From NCBI GenBank assembly GCA_963759955.1, contig CAVXCA010000047.1:1-64000 (forward strand): a stretch of DNA of 64,000 nt, written 5' to 3'. Positions 15,594 to 25,585 of this stretch are shown piece by piece. Numbering within the stretch: position 1 is the stretch's first letter; each line of letters starts with the position of its first letter. Source of the stretch: Roseiarcus sp963759955. GTDB lineage: Bacteria; Pseudomonadota; Alphaproteobacteria; Rhizobiales; Beijerinckiaceae. A program made the position numbers and the translations under genes. The notes below the pieces were generated by a model that was not told where the DNA came from, ran no database searches, and worked only from the letters and a program-made list of their open reading frames with translations.

Positions 15594-18500
15594 TTGCAAT
15601 TTGGCGGCAAAGCCATCAGATTCTCGTCAACCGAGACAGGCGAAGCTCGGCGGCGGGATTTCTTGTCCGCGTTCATCGGGAGGCCGGCCATAGACGACAG
15701 ACCGAGCGCCGCGCTCGATTCCCTGATCCCGGTCACGCTCGCCGATCGCTTCGATCTGACGAAATCACGCGTGCTGCTCAACGGCGCGCAGGCGATTGCG
15801 CGCTTGCTTCTTGCGCAAAAGGAGCGGGATAGGCGCGCTGGGCTCGACACCGGCGGTTTCGTTTCCGGCTATCGCGGCTCGCCGGTCGGCGGGCTCGATC
15901 AGCAATTCCTTAAGTTGGCGGACCTGTTCGCCGCCAATGACGTCCATTTCGAGCCCGGGCTCAACGAGGAGCTGGCGGCGACCGCGATCTGGGGAACGCA
16001 GCAGGCGGAGTTGCGCGGTGAAGGCCGCTTCGACGGCGTCTTCTCGCTGTGGTACGGCAAGGGCCCCGGCGTCGACCGCTCCGGCGACGTCTTCCGCCAC
16101 GCCAATCTCGCGGGAACTTCGCGCCACGGCGGCGTCATCGCGCTGATGGGCGACGATCCGACCGCCGAATCCTCCACCACCGCGCACCAATCGGAATTCG
16201 CCTTCGTCGATGCGATGATGCCGGTGCTGTCGCCCGCCGGGGTGCAGGAAATTCTCGATTACGGCGCGCTCGGCTGGGCGCTCAGCCGTTACGCCGGCGT
16301 CTGGGTCGGCTTGAAATGCCTCAAGGACACGATCGAATCGACGGCGGTGGTCGACGCTTCGCTCGACCGCGTCGCTTCGGTCGAGCCGAGCGATTTTCTC
16401 ATGCCGCCGGGCGGCCTGAACATCCGGCGTCACGACGGCGTGCTCGCGCAAGAGGCGCGCCTGCACGAGCACAAGCGCGCCGCCGTCGTCGCCTGGCTCG
16501 CCGCCAACCGGCTTGACCGCATCGTCGCCTCGGGCGGCGCGCGTCCCAAGATAGGCGTGGCGACGATCGGCAAGTCCTATCTCGACGTCCGCCAGGCGCT
16601 CGACGAACTCGGCGTCGATGAAGCGCGCTGCGAGGCGCTCGGCCTCCGCCTTTACAAGCTCGCCTGCGCCTGGCCGATCGAACCGGCCGGCCTCAAGGCG
16701 TTCGCCGACGGCCTGTCGCTGATCGTCGTCGTCGAGGAAAAGCGCGCGCTCGTCGAGGCGCAACTGCGCGAGGAGCTTTACGGGGCGGCGCATCAGCCCG
16801 TGGTCGTCGGCAAGTGCGACGAAGCGGGGCGATGGCTGTTTCCCGCCAAGGGCGCGCTCGATCCCCAGGACATCGCGATCGCGATCGGCGAACGGTTGCT
16901 GAAATTCAGTCCCGACCCCGATCTCGCTTCGGCGCTGGCGCGCGTTCGCGCTACCCGGGACGAACTGGCCGGGATCAAGGAGGCGGCTACGCGCGCGCCC
17001 TATTTCTGTTCTGGCTGCCCGCACAATCGTTCGACCCTGGCGCCCGAGGGCGCGCGCGCCTACGCCGGCATCGGCTGCCATTTTATGGCGCTGTTCATGG
17101 ACCGCAACGTTGAAGGCTTCACCCAGATGGGCGGCGAGGGCGCCAACTGGGTCGGCGAATCGCACTTTTCCAAGCGCCGCCACGTGTTCCAGAACCTCGG
17201 CGACGGCACCTACAATCATTCCGGCGCGCTCGCGCTGCGCTGGGCGATCGACGCTCATGTCAACATCACCTACAAAATCCTGTTCAACGACGCCGTGGCG
17301 ATGACCGGCGGCCAGCGCCACGAAGGCGGGCTCAACGTTCCCCAGATCGCGCGCCAGGTGACGGCCGACGGCGCCAAGCGCGTCGTCGTCGTCGCCGACG
17401 ACGTCGGCAAATATCCGCCGGGGACGCAATGGCCGCCGGGAGTAACCATCCGTCCGCGCGACGACCTCATCGAAGTCGAGAAAGAACTCAGCGCGGTCGA
17501 AGGCGCAACGGTGCTGATCTACGATCAGACCTGCGCCGCCGAAAAGCGCCGACGGCGCAAGCGCGGCCAATATCCCGACCCCGACAAGCGCATCTTCATC
17601 AACGAGCGCGTGTGCGAGGGCTGCGGCGATTGCGGCGTCAAGTCCAATTGCGTTTCGGTGCAGCCGCTGGAGACGGAATTCGGGCGCAAGCGCCGGATCG
17701 ACCAGTCGAGCTGCAACAAGGACTATTCCTGCGCCGAGGGCTTCTGTCCGTCGTTCGTCACCATCGCGGGCGCGCGGCCCAAGGCGGCGCTCGCCGAGGC
17801 GGTCGCGGCGCCTCGAGTCCCCGAGCCGGTTCGGCGCGAGATCGGCGAGCGGCCTTACGCCATCCTCGTCGCCGGCGTCGGCGGGACCGGCGTCGTCACC
17901 GTCGGCGCGATCCTCGCCATGGCCGCCCATCTCGAGGGCAGGGGCTGCGGCGCCATCGACATGGCGGGGCTCGCGCAAAAGGGCGGCGCGGTGTTCAGCC
18001 ACGTTCGAATTGCGCGGCGCCCCGAGGACATCCACGCCATCCGGGTCGGCGCGGGCGAGGCCGATCTGATACTCGGCGGCGATCTCGTGGTCTCCGGCGC
18101 CAAGCAAGCGCTCGCCGCGATGCGCGGAGCCGAGACCGGCGTCGTCGTCAACAGCGCCGAGGTCTTTCCCGGCGACTTCACTCGTAATCCGGACTTCTCG
18201 CTGCCGGCCGAGCGGGTCAGGCAGTCCATCCAGTCGCGATGCAGCGGCGAGGCGCGGTTCGTCGACGCCAGCGCGGCGGCGTCTGCGCTGTTCGGCGCGG
18301 CGATCGGGGCCAATATGTTCCTCATCGGCTACGCCTATCAGTTGGGCTACCTGCCGCTCTCCGCCGCGGCGCTTCGCCGCGCGATCACGCTCAACGGCGA
18401 AGCGACCGCGATGAACCTTTCCGCGTTCGATTGGGGACGCGCGGCGGCGGCCGATCCTGACTGCCTTGCGCCGTTCGCCGGCGCGACCACGCCGAGCGCG

Positions 18501-19172
18501 AGCGAGGATCAAAGCCTCGCGGCGTTGGTGGCCCGGCGCGCCGGGTTCCTCGCCGCCTATCAGAATCGTCGTTACGCCGAGCGCTATCGTGCGGCTGTCG
18601 AGGCGCTGGCGCGCGCCGAGCGCGAGCGCGCGCCGGGCAGCGAAGCGCTCGCCGAAACGGCGGCGCGCAATCTCTTCAAGCTGATGGCCTACAAGGACGA
18701 ATACGAGGTCGCGCGGCTCTATAGCGACGGCGCGTTCGCGGACGCGCTTCGAGACGCGTTCGACGGCGATCTCAGATTGATCTTCCATCTCGCTCCGCCG
18801 TTCATCGCGCGTGGCGATCGCAGCGCCGGCGAAGCCAAGACGATGAGCTTCGGCCCGTGGATGATGAAGGCGTTTCGCGTTCTGGCGGCGATGCGCCGCC
18901 TGCGCGGCACGCGCTTCGACCTCTTCGGCTATACGGCCGAGCGACGCGCCGAGCGCGCGCTGATCGAAGATTACGAGGCGTTGTGCCGCGAGCTGGCGGC
19001 GGGGCTGACGCCGGACAATCTCGACGCCGCGCTCGCGCTGGCGGCGCTGCCGGAGAAAATTCGCGGCTTCGGCCCAATCAAGGCGCGCGCGATGGCGGCG
19101 GCGGACGAGGAGCGGCGGCGGCTGTTGGAAGTTTGGCGCGCGCCGCCGGAGCGAAGGCAGGCGGCGGAGTAG
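15594..19172 (+). CDS. Fused indolepyruvate:ferredoxin oxidoreductase-type enzyme
   Basis: A 1,192-residue fusion of the subunits of a 2-oxoacid:ferredoxin oxidoreductase. Order: a TPP pyrimidine-type domain starting VTLADRFDLTKSRVLLNG and GFVSGYRGSPVGGLD; a TPP-binding domain after FCSGCPHNRSTL with GIGCHFMALFMDRN; an Fe-S segment CEGCGDCGVKSNC near residue 670; and a gamma-type domain with VAGVGGTGVVTVGAI. It would oxidatively decarboxylate aryl pyruvates to aryl-acetyl-CoA with ferredoxin as acceptor, aiding amino-acid breakdown. The start is unusual: no ATG or GTG precedes the conserved part in frame. TTG at 15594 or TTG at 15663 are the options, and homologues begin near the latter. It is likely monocistronic. 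Confidence 0.9.
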   Translation: MQFGGKAIRFSSTETGEARRRDFLSAFIGRPAIDDRPSAALDSLIPVTLADRFDLTKSRVLLNGAQAIARLLLAQKERDRRAGLDTGGFVSGYRGSPVGGLDQQFLKLADLFAANDVHFEPGLNEELAATAIWGTQQAELRGEGRFDGVFSLWYGKGPGVDRSGDVFRHANLAGTSRHGGVIALMGDDPTAESSTTAHQSEFAFVDAMMPVLSPAGVQEILDYGALGWALSRYAGVWVGLKCLKDTIESTAVVDASLDRVASVEPSDFLMPPGGLNIRRHDGVLAQEARLHEHKRAAVVAWLAANRLDRIVASGGARPKIGVATIGKSYLDVRQALDELGVDEARCEALGLRLYKLACAWPIEPAGLKAFADGLSLIVVVEEKRALVEAQLREELYGAAHQPVVVGKCDEAGRWLFPAKGALDPQDIAIAIGERLLKFSPDPDLASALARVRATRDELAGIKEAATRAPYFCSGCPHNRSTLAPEGARAYAGIGCHFMALFMDRNVEGFTQMGGEGANWVGESHFSKRRHVFQNLGDGTYNHSGALALRWAIDAHVNITYKILFNDAVAMTGGQRHEGGLNVPQIARQVTADGAKRVVVVADDVGKYPPGTQWPPGVTIRPRDDLIEVEKELSAVEGATVLIYDQTCAAEKRRRRKRGQYPDPDKRIFINERVCEGCGDCGVKSNCVSVQPLETEFGRKRRIDQSSCNKDYSCAEGFCPSFVTIAGARPKAALAEAVAAPRVPEPVRREIGERPYAILVAGVGGTGVVTVGAILAMAAHLEGRGCGAIDMAGLAQKGGAVFSHVRIARRPEDIHAIRVGAGEADLILGGDLVVSGAKQALAAMRGAETGVVVNSAEVFPGDFTRNPDFSLPAERVRQSIQSRCSGEARFVDASAAASALFGAAIGANMFLIGYAYQLGYLPLSAAALRRAITLNGEATAMNLSAFDWGRAAAADPDCLAPFAGATTPSASEDQSLAALVARRAGFLAAYQNRRYAERYRAAVEALARAERERAPGSEALAETAARNLFKLMAYKDEYEVARLYSDGAFADALRDAFDGDLRLIFHLAPPFIARGDRSAGEAKTMSFGPWMMKAFRVLAAMRRLRGTRFDLFGYTAERRAERALIEDYEALCRELAAGLTPDNLDAALALAALPEKIRGFGPIKARAMAAADEERRRLLEVWRAPPERRQAAE

Positions 19173-19338
19173 CCAGAGGCGAACGTCCGCACGCCCGCGC
19201 CGTTCCCATCACCGCGATAATTCCGAAGCGTCGTTCTCCGATTGAGCCCCGGCCTCGGCGAATTCGTCAATGAAAACGACCTGTTAATCCGGTTGTGCGC
19301 CTATTTCACCTCAGGGCGCGCCGCTAAGGGTACTGTTC

Positions 19339-20976
19339 GTGAAACTGGTCGAAGTCAGCAGGCGATTTCTAGCGTCGAAGTCCGGCTTGGGATTGCTTCT
19401 CCATCTCGCGTTTTGCGCGGCGCTGTCCGCCGCCATCGGCTGCGGCTTCTACTATTCCAGTCTGAGCTGGTTCAAGGAACACAAGAGCGAGGAAAAAGTA
19501 ACGGCGCTGCAATTGGTCGACGCCTTCGTCACCAATTATTCGAACGTCCGATCGAAACTCGGGGCCGATGCGCCCGTTCCTGCGGAATTCCGTGCGCGTT
19601 CGATCGAAATGTTCGATAAGGCGCGCGGTTCTGACGTCAATTCTCGGCTACTCTGGGTTGGTCGCCAAGGGATGGCGATCAAGACGCCGCCGGCCGACGC
19701 TCAGATGGCGGCGGCCATCGACGCCCTCGCCGCGACGCCCGACCCCAAGCCCGATTCGGAGTTCGTGACCGTCGACGGCCAGCCGATGTTCCGCACGCTC
19801 TATCCCTCGGTGGCGCATGAACAAAGCTGCGTCGATTGTCACAACGCGCTGCAAGCCGACATCGCTTGGCGCCTCAACGACGTCATGGGCGCCTTCGTCG
19901 TCGACGTGCCGGCGGCGGCGTTCCTGCACGCCATCCTGATGCAAAGCGTTGGCTTGGCGCTCGGCTTGTTCTGCGCCTTGGCGGCGATCGGCCTCATCGT
20001 GGCCATTCTGCAATTCCGGCACGCGAACGAGCGCGAAGCCGCGGCGGCCGAGATCGGCCGCGCCGAGGCGTTTCTTCACACCATCATCGAGAATATGCCG
20101 ATGATGGTCACCGTGAAGGAGCTTCCGGAGGAACGCTTCGTCTTGCTCAACAAGGCCGCGGAAGGCCTGCTCGGAATTCCGCGCGAGGCCGCCATCGGCA
20201 GGCGGCTGCAAGACCTGCTTCCCGAATGCGCCGCCGACCAGCTGCTGGCCGGCGACAGCGCGGCGCTCCAGCCCGGCAATCTGACGATCGAGGCGGAACA
20301 CACCGTCGAGACGTCGCCCGGCGACACGCGCGTCCTGGCGACCAAGAAGCTCGCGATCCCTGGGGAGAACGGCGAGCCGAAATATCTTCTCACTTTGTGC
20401 GAGGACATCACCGAACGCAAACGAATCCACTATATCGCGCATCACGACGCCCTGACCGATCTGCCCAATCGCGGCGCGTTCTTGGAGCGCCTGACGGATT
20501 TGTGCGCCCGCCCTCTTGCCGCCTGGGCGCCTTTCGCCGTCCTCTTTATCGATTTGGACCGCTTCAAGGAGATCAACGACGTCTACGGCCATGCGGGCGG
20601 CGACGGGCTGCTGCGCCGCCTGGCTGCGTGTCTGCAATCGGCATGCAATGGCGCGCTGCTGGCGCGCTTTGGCGGCGACGAGTTCGCCGCGATCCTGACC
20701 GAGGGCGAAATGCCGGCGTCCGCCGAGGCTCTCGCCGAGCGCCTGCTTGCGGCCGCCGACGACGATCTCGAAGTCGACGGCCGGCTCCTGCGCGTCGGCC
20801 TTTCTATCGGCGTCGCCGTCTTCCCTGGGGACGGCGAGGGCCCTTCGACGTTGCTCGCCAACGCGGATGCGGCGCTCTACCGCGCCAAGGCCGACGGCCG
20901 AGGCACGGTGCGATTCTTCGATCCCGCCGTCGACAGGCCGTCGCGCCGGCGGCGCGGCTTGCCGTCGGCGGCGTGA
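19339..20976 (+). CDS. Membrane diguanylate cyclase with c-type-heme sensor domain and PAS
   Basis: A 545-residue signalling protein from a GTG with AAGGG about ten bases upstream. A membrane helix (about residues 17-40) leads into a periplasmic Tll0287-like/DUF3365 domain, which contains CVDCH at residues 164-168, a c-type heme site. A second helix (about 195-215) is followed by a PAS domain (about 235-350) and a GGDEF domain with FGGDEFA. The GGDEF residues are intact, so it should make cyclic di-GMP; the RxxD inhibitory site is not evident. Heme in the periplasmic part suggests sensing of redox state, NO or oxygen. A second cyclic-di-GMP protein lies at 29.3-31.8 kb. Confidence 0.9.
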   Translation: MKLVEVSRRFLASKSGLGLLLHLAFCAALSAAIGCGFYYSSLSWFKEHKSEEKVTALQLVDAFVTNYSNVRSKLGADAPVPAEFRARSIEMFDKARGSDVNSRLLWVGRQGMAIKTPPADAQMAAAIDALAATPDPKPDSEFVTVDGQPMFRTLYPSVAHEQSCVDCHNALQADIAWRLNDVMGAFVVDVPAAAFLHAILMQSVGLALGLFCALAAIGLIVAILQFRHANEREAAAAEIGRAEAFLHTIIENMPMMVTVKELPEERFVLLNKAAEGLLGIPREAAIGRRLQDLLPECAADQLLAGDSAALQPGNLTIEAEHTVETSPGDTRVLATKKLAIPGENGEPKYLLTLCEDITERKRIHYIAHHDALTDLPNRGAFLERLTDLCARPLAAWAPFAVLFIDLDRFKEINDVYGHAGGDGLLRRLAACLQSACNGALLARFGGDEFAAILTEGEMPASAEALAERLLAAADDDLEVDGRLLRVGLSIGVAVFPGDGEGPSTLLANADAALYRAKADGRGTVRFFDPAVDRPSRRRRGLPSAA

Positions 20977-20977
20977 A

Positions 20978-21406
20978 CTACGTTTGCGACGATTCAGCGC
21001 TTGCGCAAGCAGCGGGCGGCACGGGGCGCGGGCGGCCGTGTTCGTCGACCGCGACGAAGGTGAAATAGGCGTCGGTCACCTTTTCGCGCACATGCGAGGT
21101 GAAGCGCCGCGCCCAAGCCTCGATATGGATCTTCATCGAAGTGCGCCCGACGCGGTCGACGCTCGTATAGACGCACAGCACGTCGCCGACCTTGACCGGA
21201 CGGATGAAGGTCATCGCCTCGACCGCGATCGTCACCACACGCCCCTTCGCGCGCTCGACCGCGGCGATGCCGCCCGCCTGATCCATCTGGCTGAGCACCC
21301 AGCCGCCGAAGATGTCGCCGTTGGCGTTGGTGTCGGACGGCATGGCGATGAGGCGGACGGTGAGTTCGCCTTGCGGCTGTTCGAGGGAGGAGTCTACCGC
21401 TGTCAT
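20978..21406 (-). CDS. YciA-type acyl-CoA thioesterase
   Basis: A 142-residue hot-dog-fold protein. LTVRLIAMPSDTNANGDIFGG (roughly residues 14-34) contains the N..GDIFGGW helix start with the catalytic aspartate, and VEAMTFIRPVKVGDVLCVY is the matching strand. It hydrolyses acyl-CoA thioesters in the cytoplasm, regulating CoA pools. The ATG at 21406 gives the family's usual length; a longer frame upstream is not conserved. It converges with the preceding diguanylate cyclase, with stops one base apart. Confidence 0.88.
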   Translation of the reverse strand: MTAVDSSLEQPQGELTVRLIAMPSDTNANGDIFGGWVLSQMDQAGGIAAVERAKGRVVTIAVEAMTFIRPVKVGDVLCVYTSVDRVGRTSMKIHIEAWARRFTSHVREKVTDAYFTFVAVDEHGRPRPVPPAACASAESSQT

Positions 21407-21474
21407 TGGGGCCGGGGCTTCCCTAGGGGTGGGCGCCAACGAATGTGAAGGGGATCGTCGCTGGTGGCAAGCGG

Positions 21475-22359
21475 CTAGCGTCGCTTGGGCGCCTCGCTCA
21501 GCCGACCGGCGACGACGCGCGCGACGCCTGCCAGATCGGGCAGGATCGCCAAGCCGGCGAGCCCGGCCGCAGCGGCGATCGTCTCGACCGCCTCCGCCTG
21601 GCCGGCGCCGACTTCGAGAAAGAACCAACCGTGAGCGGGCGCGAGGAGCCCGGCGATCTGCGGCAGAAGCGCGCGATAGGCCTCCAGCCCGTCGGCGCCG
21701 CCGTCGAGCGCCAGGCGGGGATCATGGTCGCGCACTTCGCGCGCCAGGCCGGCGATTTCGTCGCTCGGGATGTAAGGCGGGTTGGAGACGATCAGATCGA
21801 ACGGCCCTTCGAGCCCCGCGCCCCAGTCGCCGACGCGGATTTCGGCGCGACTCGCGAGGCCGAGCGCCTCGACATTGGCGCGCGCGATCCTGGCCGCGCC
21901 TTGGCTGAGGTCGACGCCGAGCCCCCGCGCGACGGGGAATTCGCTCAACAGCGCGCACAATAGCGCGCCCGAACCGACGCCGAGATCGAGAATGGCGAGG
22001 GGCTCGCCGCGCCGTTCGGCGAAGCGCGCCAGCGCGGCTTCGACGATCGTCTCCGTCTCCGGGCGCGGGTCGAGCGCCTCGGGCGAGATCGCGAGGGAAA
22101 GGCTCCAGAACTCGCGGCGGCCGACGATGCGCGAAAGCGGTTCGCCGGCGAGGCGACGCGAAGCGAATTCGCTCACGCGCGCCGCCGAGACGCCCAACGG
22201 CGCTTCGGGCGCGCCGATCAGGTCGCTCGCCTTGAGAGCGCCGGCGGCGGCGAGCAGCAGCCGCGCTTCGCGTCCGGGCTCGTCGGCAACCTCGCGCATC
22301 GCGCCGGTCAGCGCTTCGAGCGCCTCGGCCCGCGTCGTCCGCGCATCGAGCGTCGTCAG
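21475..22359 (-). CDS. prmC: Release factor glutamine methyltransferase PrmC
   Basis: A 294-residue protein. The helical N-domain (about residues 1-85) precedes an AdoMet-binding Rossmann fold with ILDLGVGSGALLCALL and the NPPYIPS motif, which recognises the glutamine of the GGQ loop of release factors. The product methylates that glutamine to sustain translation termination. The start is not an ATG. A CTG at 22359 overlaps the secA TGA as CTGA and gives the expected length; the next ATG, at 22299, would cut into the first helix. Overlap with secA indicates coupled expression. Confidence 0.88.
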   Translation of the reverse strand: MTTLDARTTRAEALEALTGAMREVADEPGREARLLLAAAGALKASDLIGAPEAPLGVSAARVSEFASRRLAGEPLSRIVGRREFWSLSLAISPEALDPRPETETIVEAALARFAERRGEPLAILDLGVGSGALLCALLSEFPVARGLGVDLSQGAARIARANVEALGLASRAEIRVGDWGAGLEGPFDLIVSNPPYIPSDEIAGLAREVRDHDPRLALDGGADGLEAYRALLPQIAGLLAPAHGWFFLEVGAGQAEAVETIAAAAGLAGLAILPDLAGVARVVAGRLSEAPKRR

Positions 22360-25178
22360 GCGAGCTGACCGTGGCAATGCTTGAACTTCTTGCCCGAGCC
22401 GCACGGACACGGCTCGTTGCGGCCGATCTTGCCCCAGGTCGCGGGATTGGCGGGGTCGCGCTCGGCCACGCCGCCCAGCGCCGGCGCCGCGGTCGCAGCG
22501 ACCGCGACGGCGGAAAAAGGTCCGCCGTCGACCGGTTCGGCGATCTGGCCGAACGGCGACTTGTTCTCGCCGGTCTGCGGATCGAGGTGCTGGAACTGCA
22601 TCGGCGGGGGCGGCGGCTCGGGCGCCTGGAAGCGCACTTCGACGCGCATCATCTGCGCGGTCACCGCCTCGTGCCATTGAGCGATCAGGGTGCGGAAGAG
22701 GTCGAACGCCTCGGACTTGTATTCATTGAGCGGATCGCGCTGGGCCATGCCGCGCCAACCGATCACCTGGCGCAGGTGGTCGAGCGTGACCAGATGCTCG
22801 CGCCAGAGATGGTCGAGGGACTGCAGGATGACCTGCTTTTCGACGTAGCGCATCGCCTCGGGCGTGTTGCGCTCGACGCGCTCGGCATAGGCGTCGTCCG
22901 CAGCCTTGAGCAGGCGCTCGGACATTTCTTCGTCGGCGATGCCCTCTTCCTTCGCCCAGTCTTCGACCGGCAGATCGAGATTGAGCTTCTCCGCGACCTC
23001 CTGCTTGAGGCCCGCCACGTCCCACGCCTCGGGATAGGCGTCCGCGGGAATGTGCTTGGCGATGAGATCGTCGATGACGTCCGCTCGCATGTCGGCGATG
23101 GACGGCTCGAGCGAATCCTGCGCCATCATCTTGCGCCGATCTTCGAAGATGACCTTGCGCTGGTCGTTCATCACGTTGTCGAACTTGAGAATGTTCTTGC
23201 GGATGTCGAAGTTGCGCGCTTCGACCTTCTGCTGCGCCTTCTCCAGCGCCTTGTTGATCCAGGGATGGACGATCGCTTCGTCCTCCTTGAGCCCGAGGCG
23301 CTTGAGCATCGCGTCCATGCGCTCGGAGCCGAAGATGCGCATCAGGTCGTCTTGCAGCGACAGGAAGAATTTGGAACGGCCGGGATCGCCCTGGCGCCCA
23401 GAGCGGCCGCGCAACTGATTGTCGATTCGCCGGCTCTCGTGACGTTCGGTGCCGACGATATAGAGCCCGCCGGCCTCGATCGCCTTCTGCTTGAACACGT
23501 CGACCTCGGCGCGGACGGCGGCTTCTTTGGCGTCGCGTTCTTCCTGCGAGGCCGCAGGGTCGAGCTCCTGTTTGACGCGCATCTCGACGTTGCCGCCGAG
23601 CTGAATGTCGGTGCCGCGGCCGGCCATGTTGGTGGCGATGGTGATGGCGCCGGGAACGCCCGCTTCCGCGACGATGAACGCCTCCATCTCGTGGTGGCGC
23701 GCGTTGAGGACGGCGAAGTTCTTCGACGACTTGCCGATGCGCGCGGCCGCGTAGAGCGCGGTCATCGCGTCGGGCTGGGTGAAGTCGATCTTCTTGTAGC
23801 CGCGGCGCTCGAGCACTTCGGCCAAGTGCTCCGACTTCTCGATCGAGGTCGTGCCGACCAGCATCGGCTGCATCTTGGCGTTGGCTTCCTCGATCTCGCG
23901 CACCACCGCGCGCAGCTTCTCTTCGGCGGTGCGATAGACTTCGTCGTCCTCGTCGAGGCGGCTCACCGGTCGATGGGTCGGGATTTCGACGACGGTCAGC
24001 TTGTAGATCTCGGCGAATTCGTCGGCCTCGGTCGCCGCCGTGCCGGTCATGCCCGCGAGCTTCTTATATAGGCGGAAATAGTTCTGGAACGTGATCGAGG
24101 CGAGGGTGACGTTCTCCGGCTGCACCGTGACGCCTTCCTTGGCCTCGAGCGCCTGATGCAGGCCCTCCGAGTAGCGCCGGCCCGGCATCATGCGGCCGGT
24201 GAATTCGTCGACGATGACGACCTCGTCGTTGCGCACGATATATTCCTTGTCGCGCTGGAACAGCTTGTGCGCGCGCAAGGCCTGATTGACGTGGTGGACG
24301 AGGGTCGCGTTGGCGGCTTCGTAGAGCGATCCCTCCTTGAGCAGCCCGGCCGCGCGCAGCAGCGCTTCGACGTGCTCGTTGCCGGCGTCGGTCAAATTGA
24401 TGGTGCGCTGCTTCTCGTCGATCTCGAAATCTTCGCGCTTCAATTGCGGGATGAAGGCGTTGACGCCGACATAGAGGCCGGAGCGATCTTCGGAAGGACC
24501 GGAAATGATCAGCGGCGTGCGCGCCTCGTCGACCAGAATCGAGTCGACTTCGTCGACGATGGCGAAGCTGTGGCCGCGCTGGACCATCTGCGACATGTCG
24601 TACTTCATGTTGTCGCGCAGATAGTCGAAACCGAATTCGTTGTTGGTGCCGTAGGTGATGTCGGCGGCATAGGCCTCCCGGCGCTCCTCGTCGTCGAGGC
24701 CATGCACGATGACGCCGACGCTCATGCCGAGGAACTTGTAGATCTGGCCCATCCATTCGGAGTCGCGGCGGGCGAGGTAGTCGTTGACGGTGACGATGTG
24801 CACGCCGTTGCCGGCGAGCGCGTTGAGATAGGTCGCCAGCGTCGCCACTAGCGTCTTGCCTTCGCCGGTGCGCATCTCGGCGATCGCGCCCTCGTGCAGC
24901 ACTAGGCCGCCGATGAGCTGGACGTCGAAGTGGCGCTGCTTGAGCGTGCGCTTGGCCGCCTCGCGCACCGCCGCGAACGCGTGCGCGGCGAGATCGTCGA
25001 TGGTCTTGCCGGCGGCGAGCGCGGCGCGGAATTCGTCGGTCTTGCCGCGCAATTGTTCGTCGCTCAGCGCCGCGAATTCCGGCTCCAGCGCATTGACGGC
25101 GGCGACTTTCGGCCGATAGCCCTTCAGACGCCGATCATTCGCGGAGCCGAACACCTTCTTCAAATAAGAGCCGAGCAT
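22356..25178 (-). CDS. secA: Preprotein translocase ATPase SecA
   Basis: A 940-residue motor protein. MRTGEGKTLVATL (about residues 102-114) is Walker A, IVDEVDSILVDEARTPL the DEAD-box region, and the second helicase half includes ATNMAGRGTDIQLGGNVE. A proline-rich linker leads to the C-terminal zinc motif CPCGSGKKFKHCHG, the SecB/lipid-binding tail. SecA drives secretory proteins through SecYEG with ATP. The start at 25178 (MLGSYLKKVFGS) matches the family. prmC follows on the same strand with overlapping stop and start. Confidence 0.97.
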   Translation of the reverse strand: MLGSYLKKVFGSANDRRLKGYRPKVAAVNALEPEFAALSDEQLRGKTDEFRAALAAGKTIDDLAAHAFAAVREAAKRTLKQRHFDVQLIGGLVLHEGAIAEMRTGEGKTLVATLATYLNALAGNGVHIVTVNDYLARRDSEWMGQIYKFLGMSVGVIVHGLDDEERREAYAADITYGTNNEFGFDYLRDNMKYDMSQMVQRGHSFAIVDEVDSILVDEARTPLIISGPSEDRSGLYVGVNAFIPQLKREDFEIDEKQRTINLTDAGNEHVEALLRAAGLLKEGSLYEAANATLVHHVNQALRAHKLFQRDKEYIVRNDEVVIVDEFTGRMMPGRRYSEGLHQALEAKEGVTVQPENVTLASITFQNYFRLYKKLAGMTGTAATEADEFAEIYKLTVVEIPTHRPVSRLDEDDEVYRTAEEKLRAVVREIEEANAKMQPMLVGTTSIEKSEHLAEVLERRGYKKIDFTQPDAMTALYAAARIGKSSKNFAVLNARHHEMEAFIVAEAGVPGAITIATNMAGRGTDIQLGGNVEMRVKQELDPAASQEERDAKEAAVRAEVDVFKQKAIEAGGLYIVGTERHESRRIDNQLRGRSGRQGDPGRSKFFLSLQDDLMRIFGSERMDAMLKRLGLKEDEAIVHPWINKALEKAQQKVEARNFDIRKNILKFDNVMNDQRKVIFEDRRKMMAQDSLEPSIADMRADVIDDLIAKHIPADAYPEAWDVAGLKQEVAEKLNLDLPVEDWAKEEGIADEEMSERLLKAADDAYAERVERNTPEAMRYVEKQVILQSLDHLWREHLVTLDHLRQVIGWRGMAQRDPLNEYKSEAFDLFRTLIAQWHEAVTAQMMRVEVRFQAPEPPPPPMQFQHLDPQTGENKSPFGQIAEPVDGGPFSAVAVAATAAPALGGVAERDPANPATWGKIGRNEPCPCGSGKKFKHCHGQLA

Positions 25179-25585
25179 ATCCGACCTTTCCGACCCCGCA
25201 ACGCCTTCGCCGATCCCATTGGCCGCCGCGCCCCGGCGCCGCCTTGGCGAGGCCACGCCGACTGGACGTTCCCAGCGCATCCAAGCTCGGGACGCCAAAC
25301 TCCTCGCGGAAAGCCGCCCAGCATATCAGGCGATGACGACGACAAAAGCGCGAAAAAATGACGCCTATCGCGTCCTTTTCCGCGCAACGGGAGAGATCGC
25401 GCGCTGAGATAGGCGCCGCCGCCGGCCTTGTCAATGACGAGGCTCGCTTGGGCGCGCGGCGCGCGAACGTGACATTCGCCCATCTTGAATGTTGAAATTC
25501 CGGGATTTCATGCATACACTTTGGTCCAGTGTTCGGTGGCCTGTTGGGCCTTTGGCGCCCAGGCTCGTTCCGCCGGGGGTGTCGC
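25179..25585. other. Divergent intergenic region between secA and cfa
   Basis: Apart from the promoter described separately, the stretch holds no convincing open frame. The part from 25330 to 25530 is visibly richer in A and T than its surroundings. It should carry the secA promoter on the reverse strand, but I could not pick one out with confidence. Confidence 0.5.
25493..25521 (+). promoter_or_regulatory. Sigma-70-type promoter for cfa
   Basis: TTGAAA at 25493-25498 and TACACT at 25516-25521 are separated by exactly 17 bases, close to the housekeeping consensus. Transcription would begin about 60 bases before the cfa start. Stationary-phase control is typical for cfa but no separate element was seen. 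Confidence 0.5.

Noticed and set aside
15765..18788. 1,007-codon open frame on the reverse strand
   Set aside because: It is antisense to the fused 2-oxoacid:ferredoxin oxidoreductase, is arginine- and aspartate-rich, and has no family likeness. High G/C third positions create such shadows.
22371..24071. 566-codon open frame on the forward strand
   Set aside because: Antisense to secA, with no recognisable motif.
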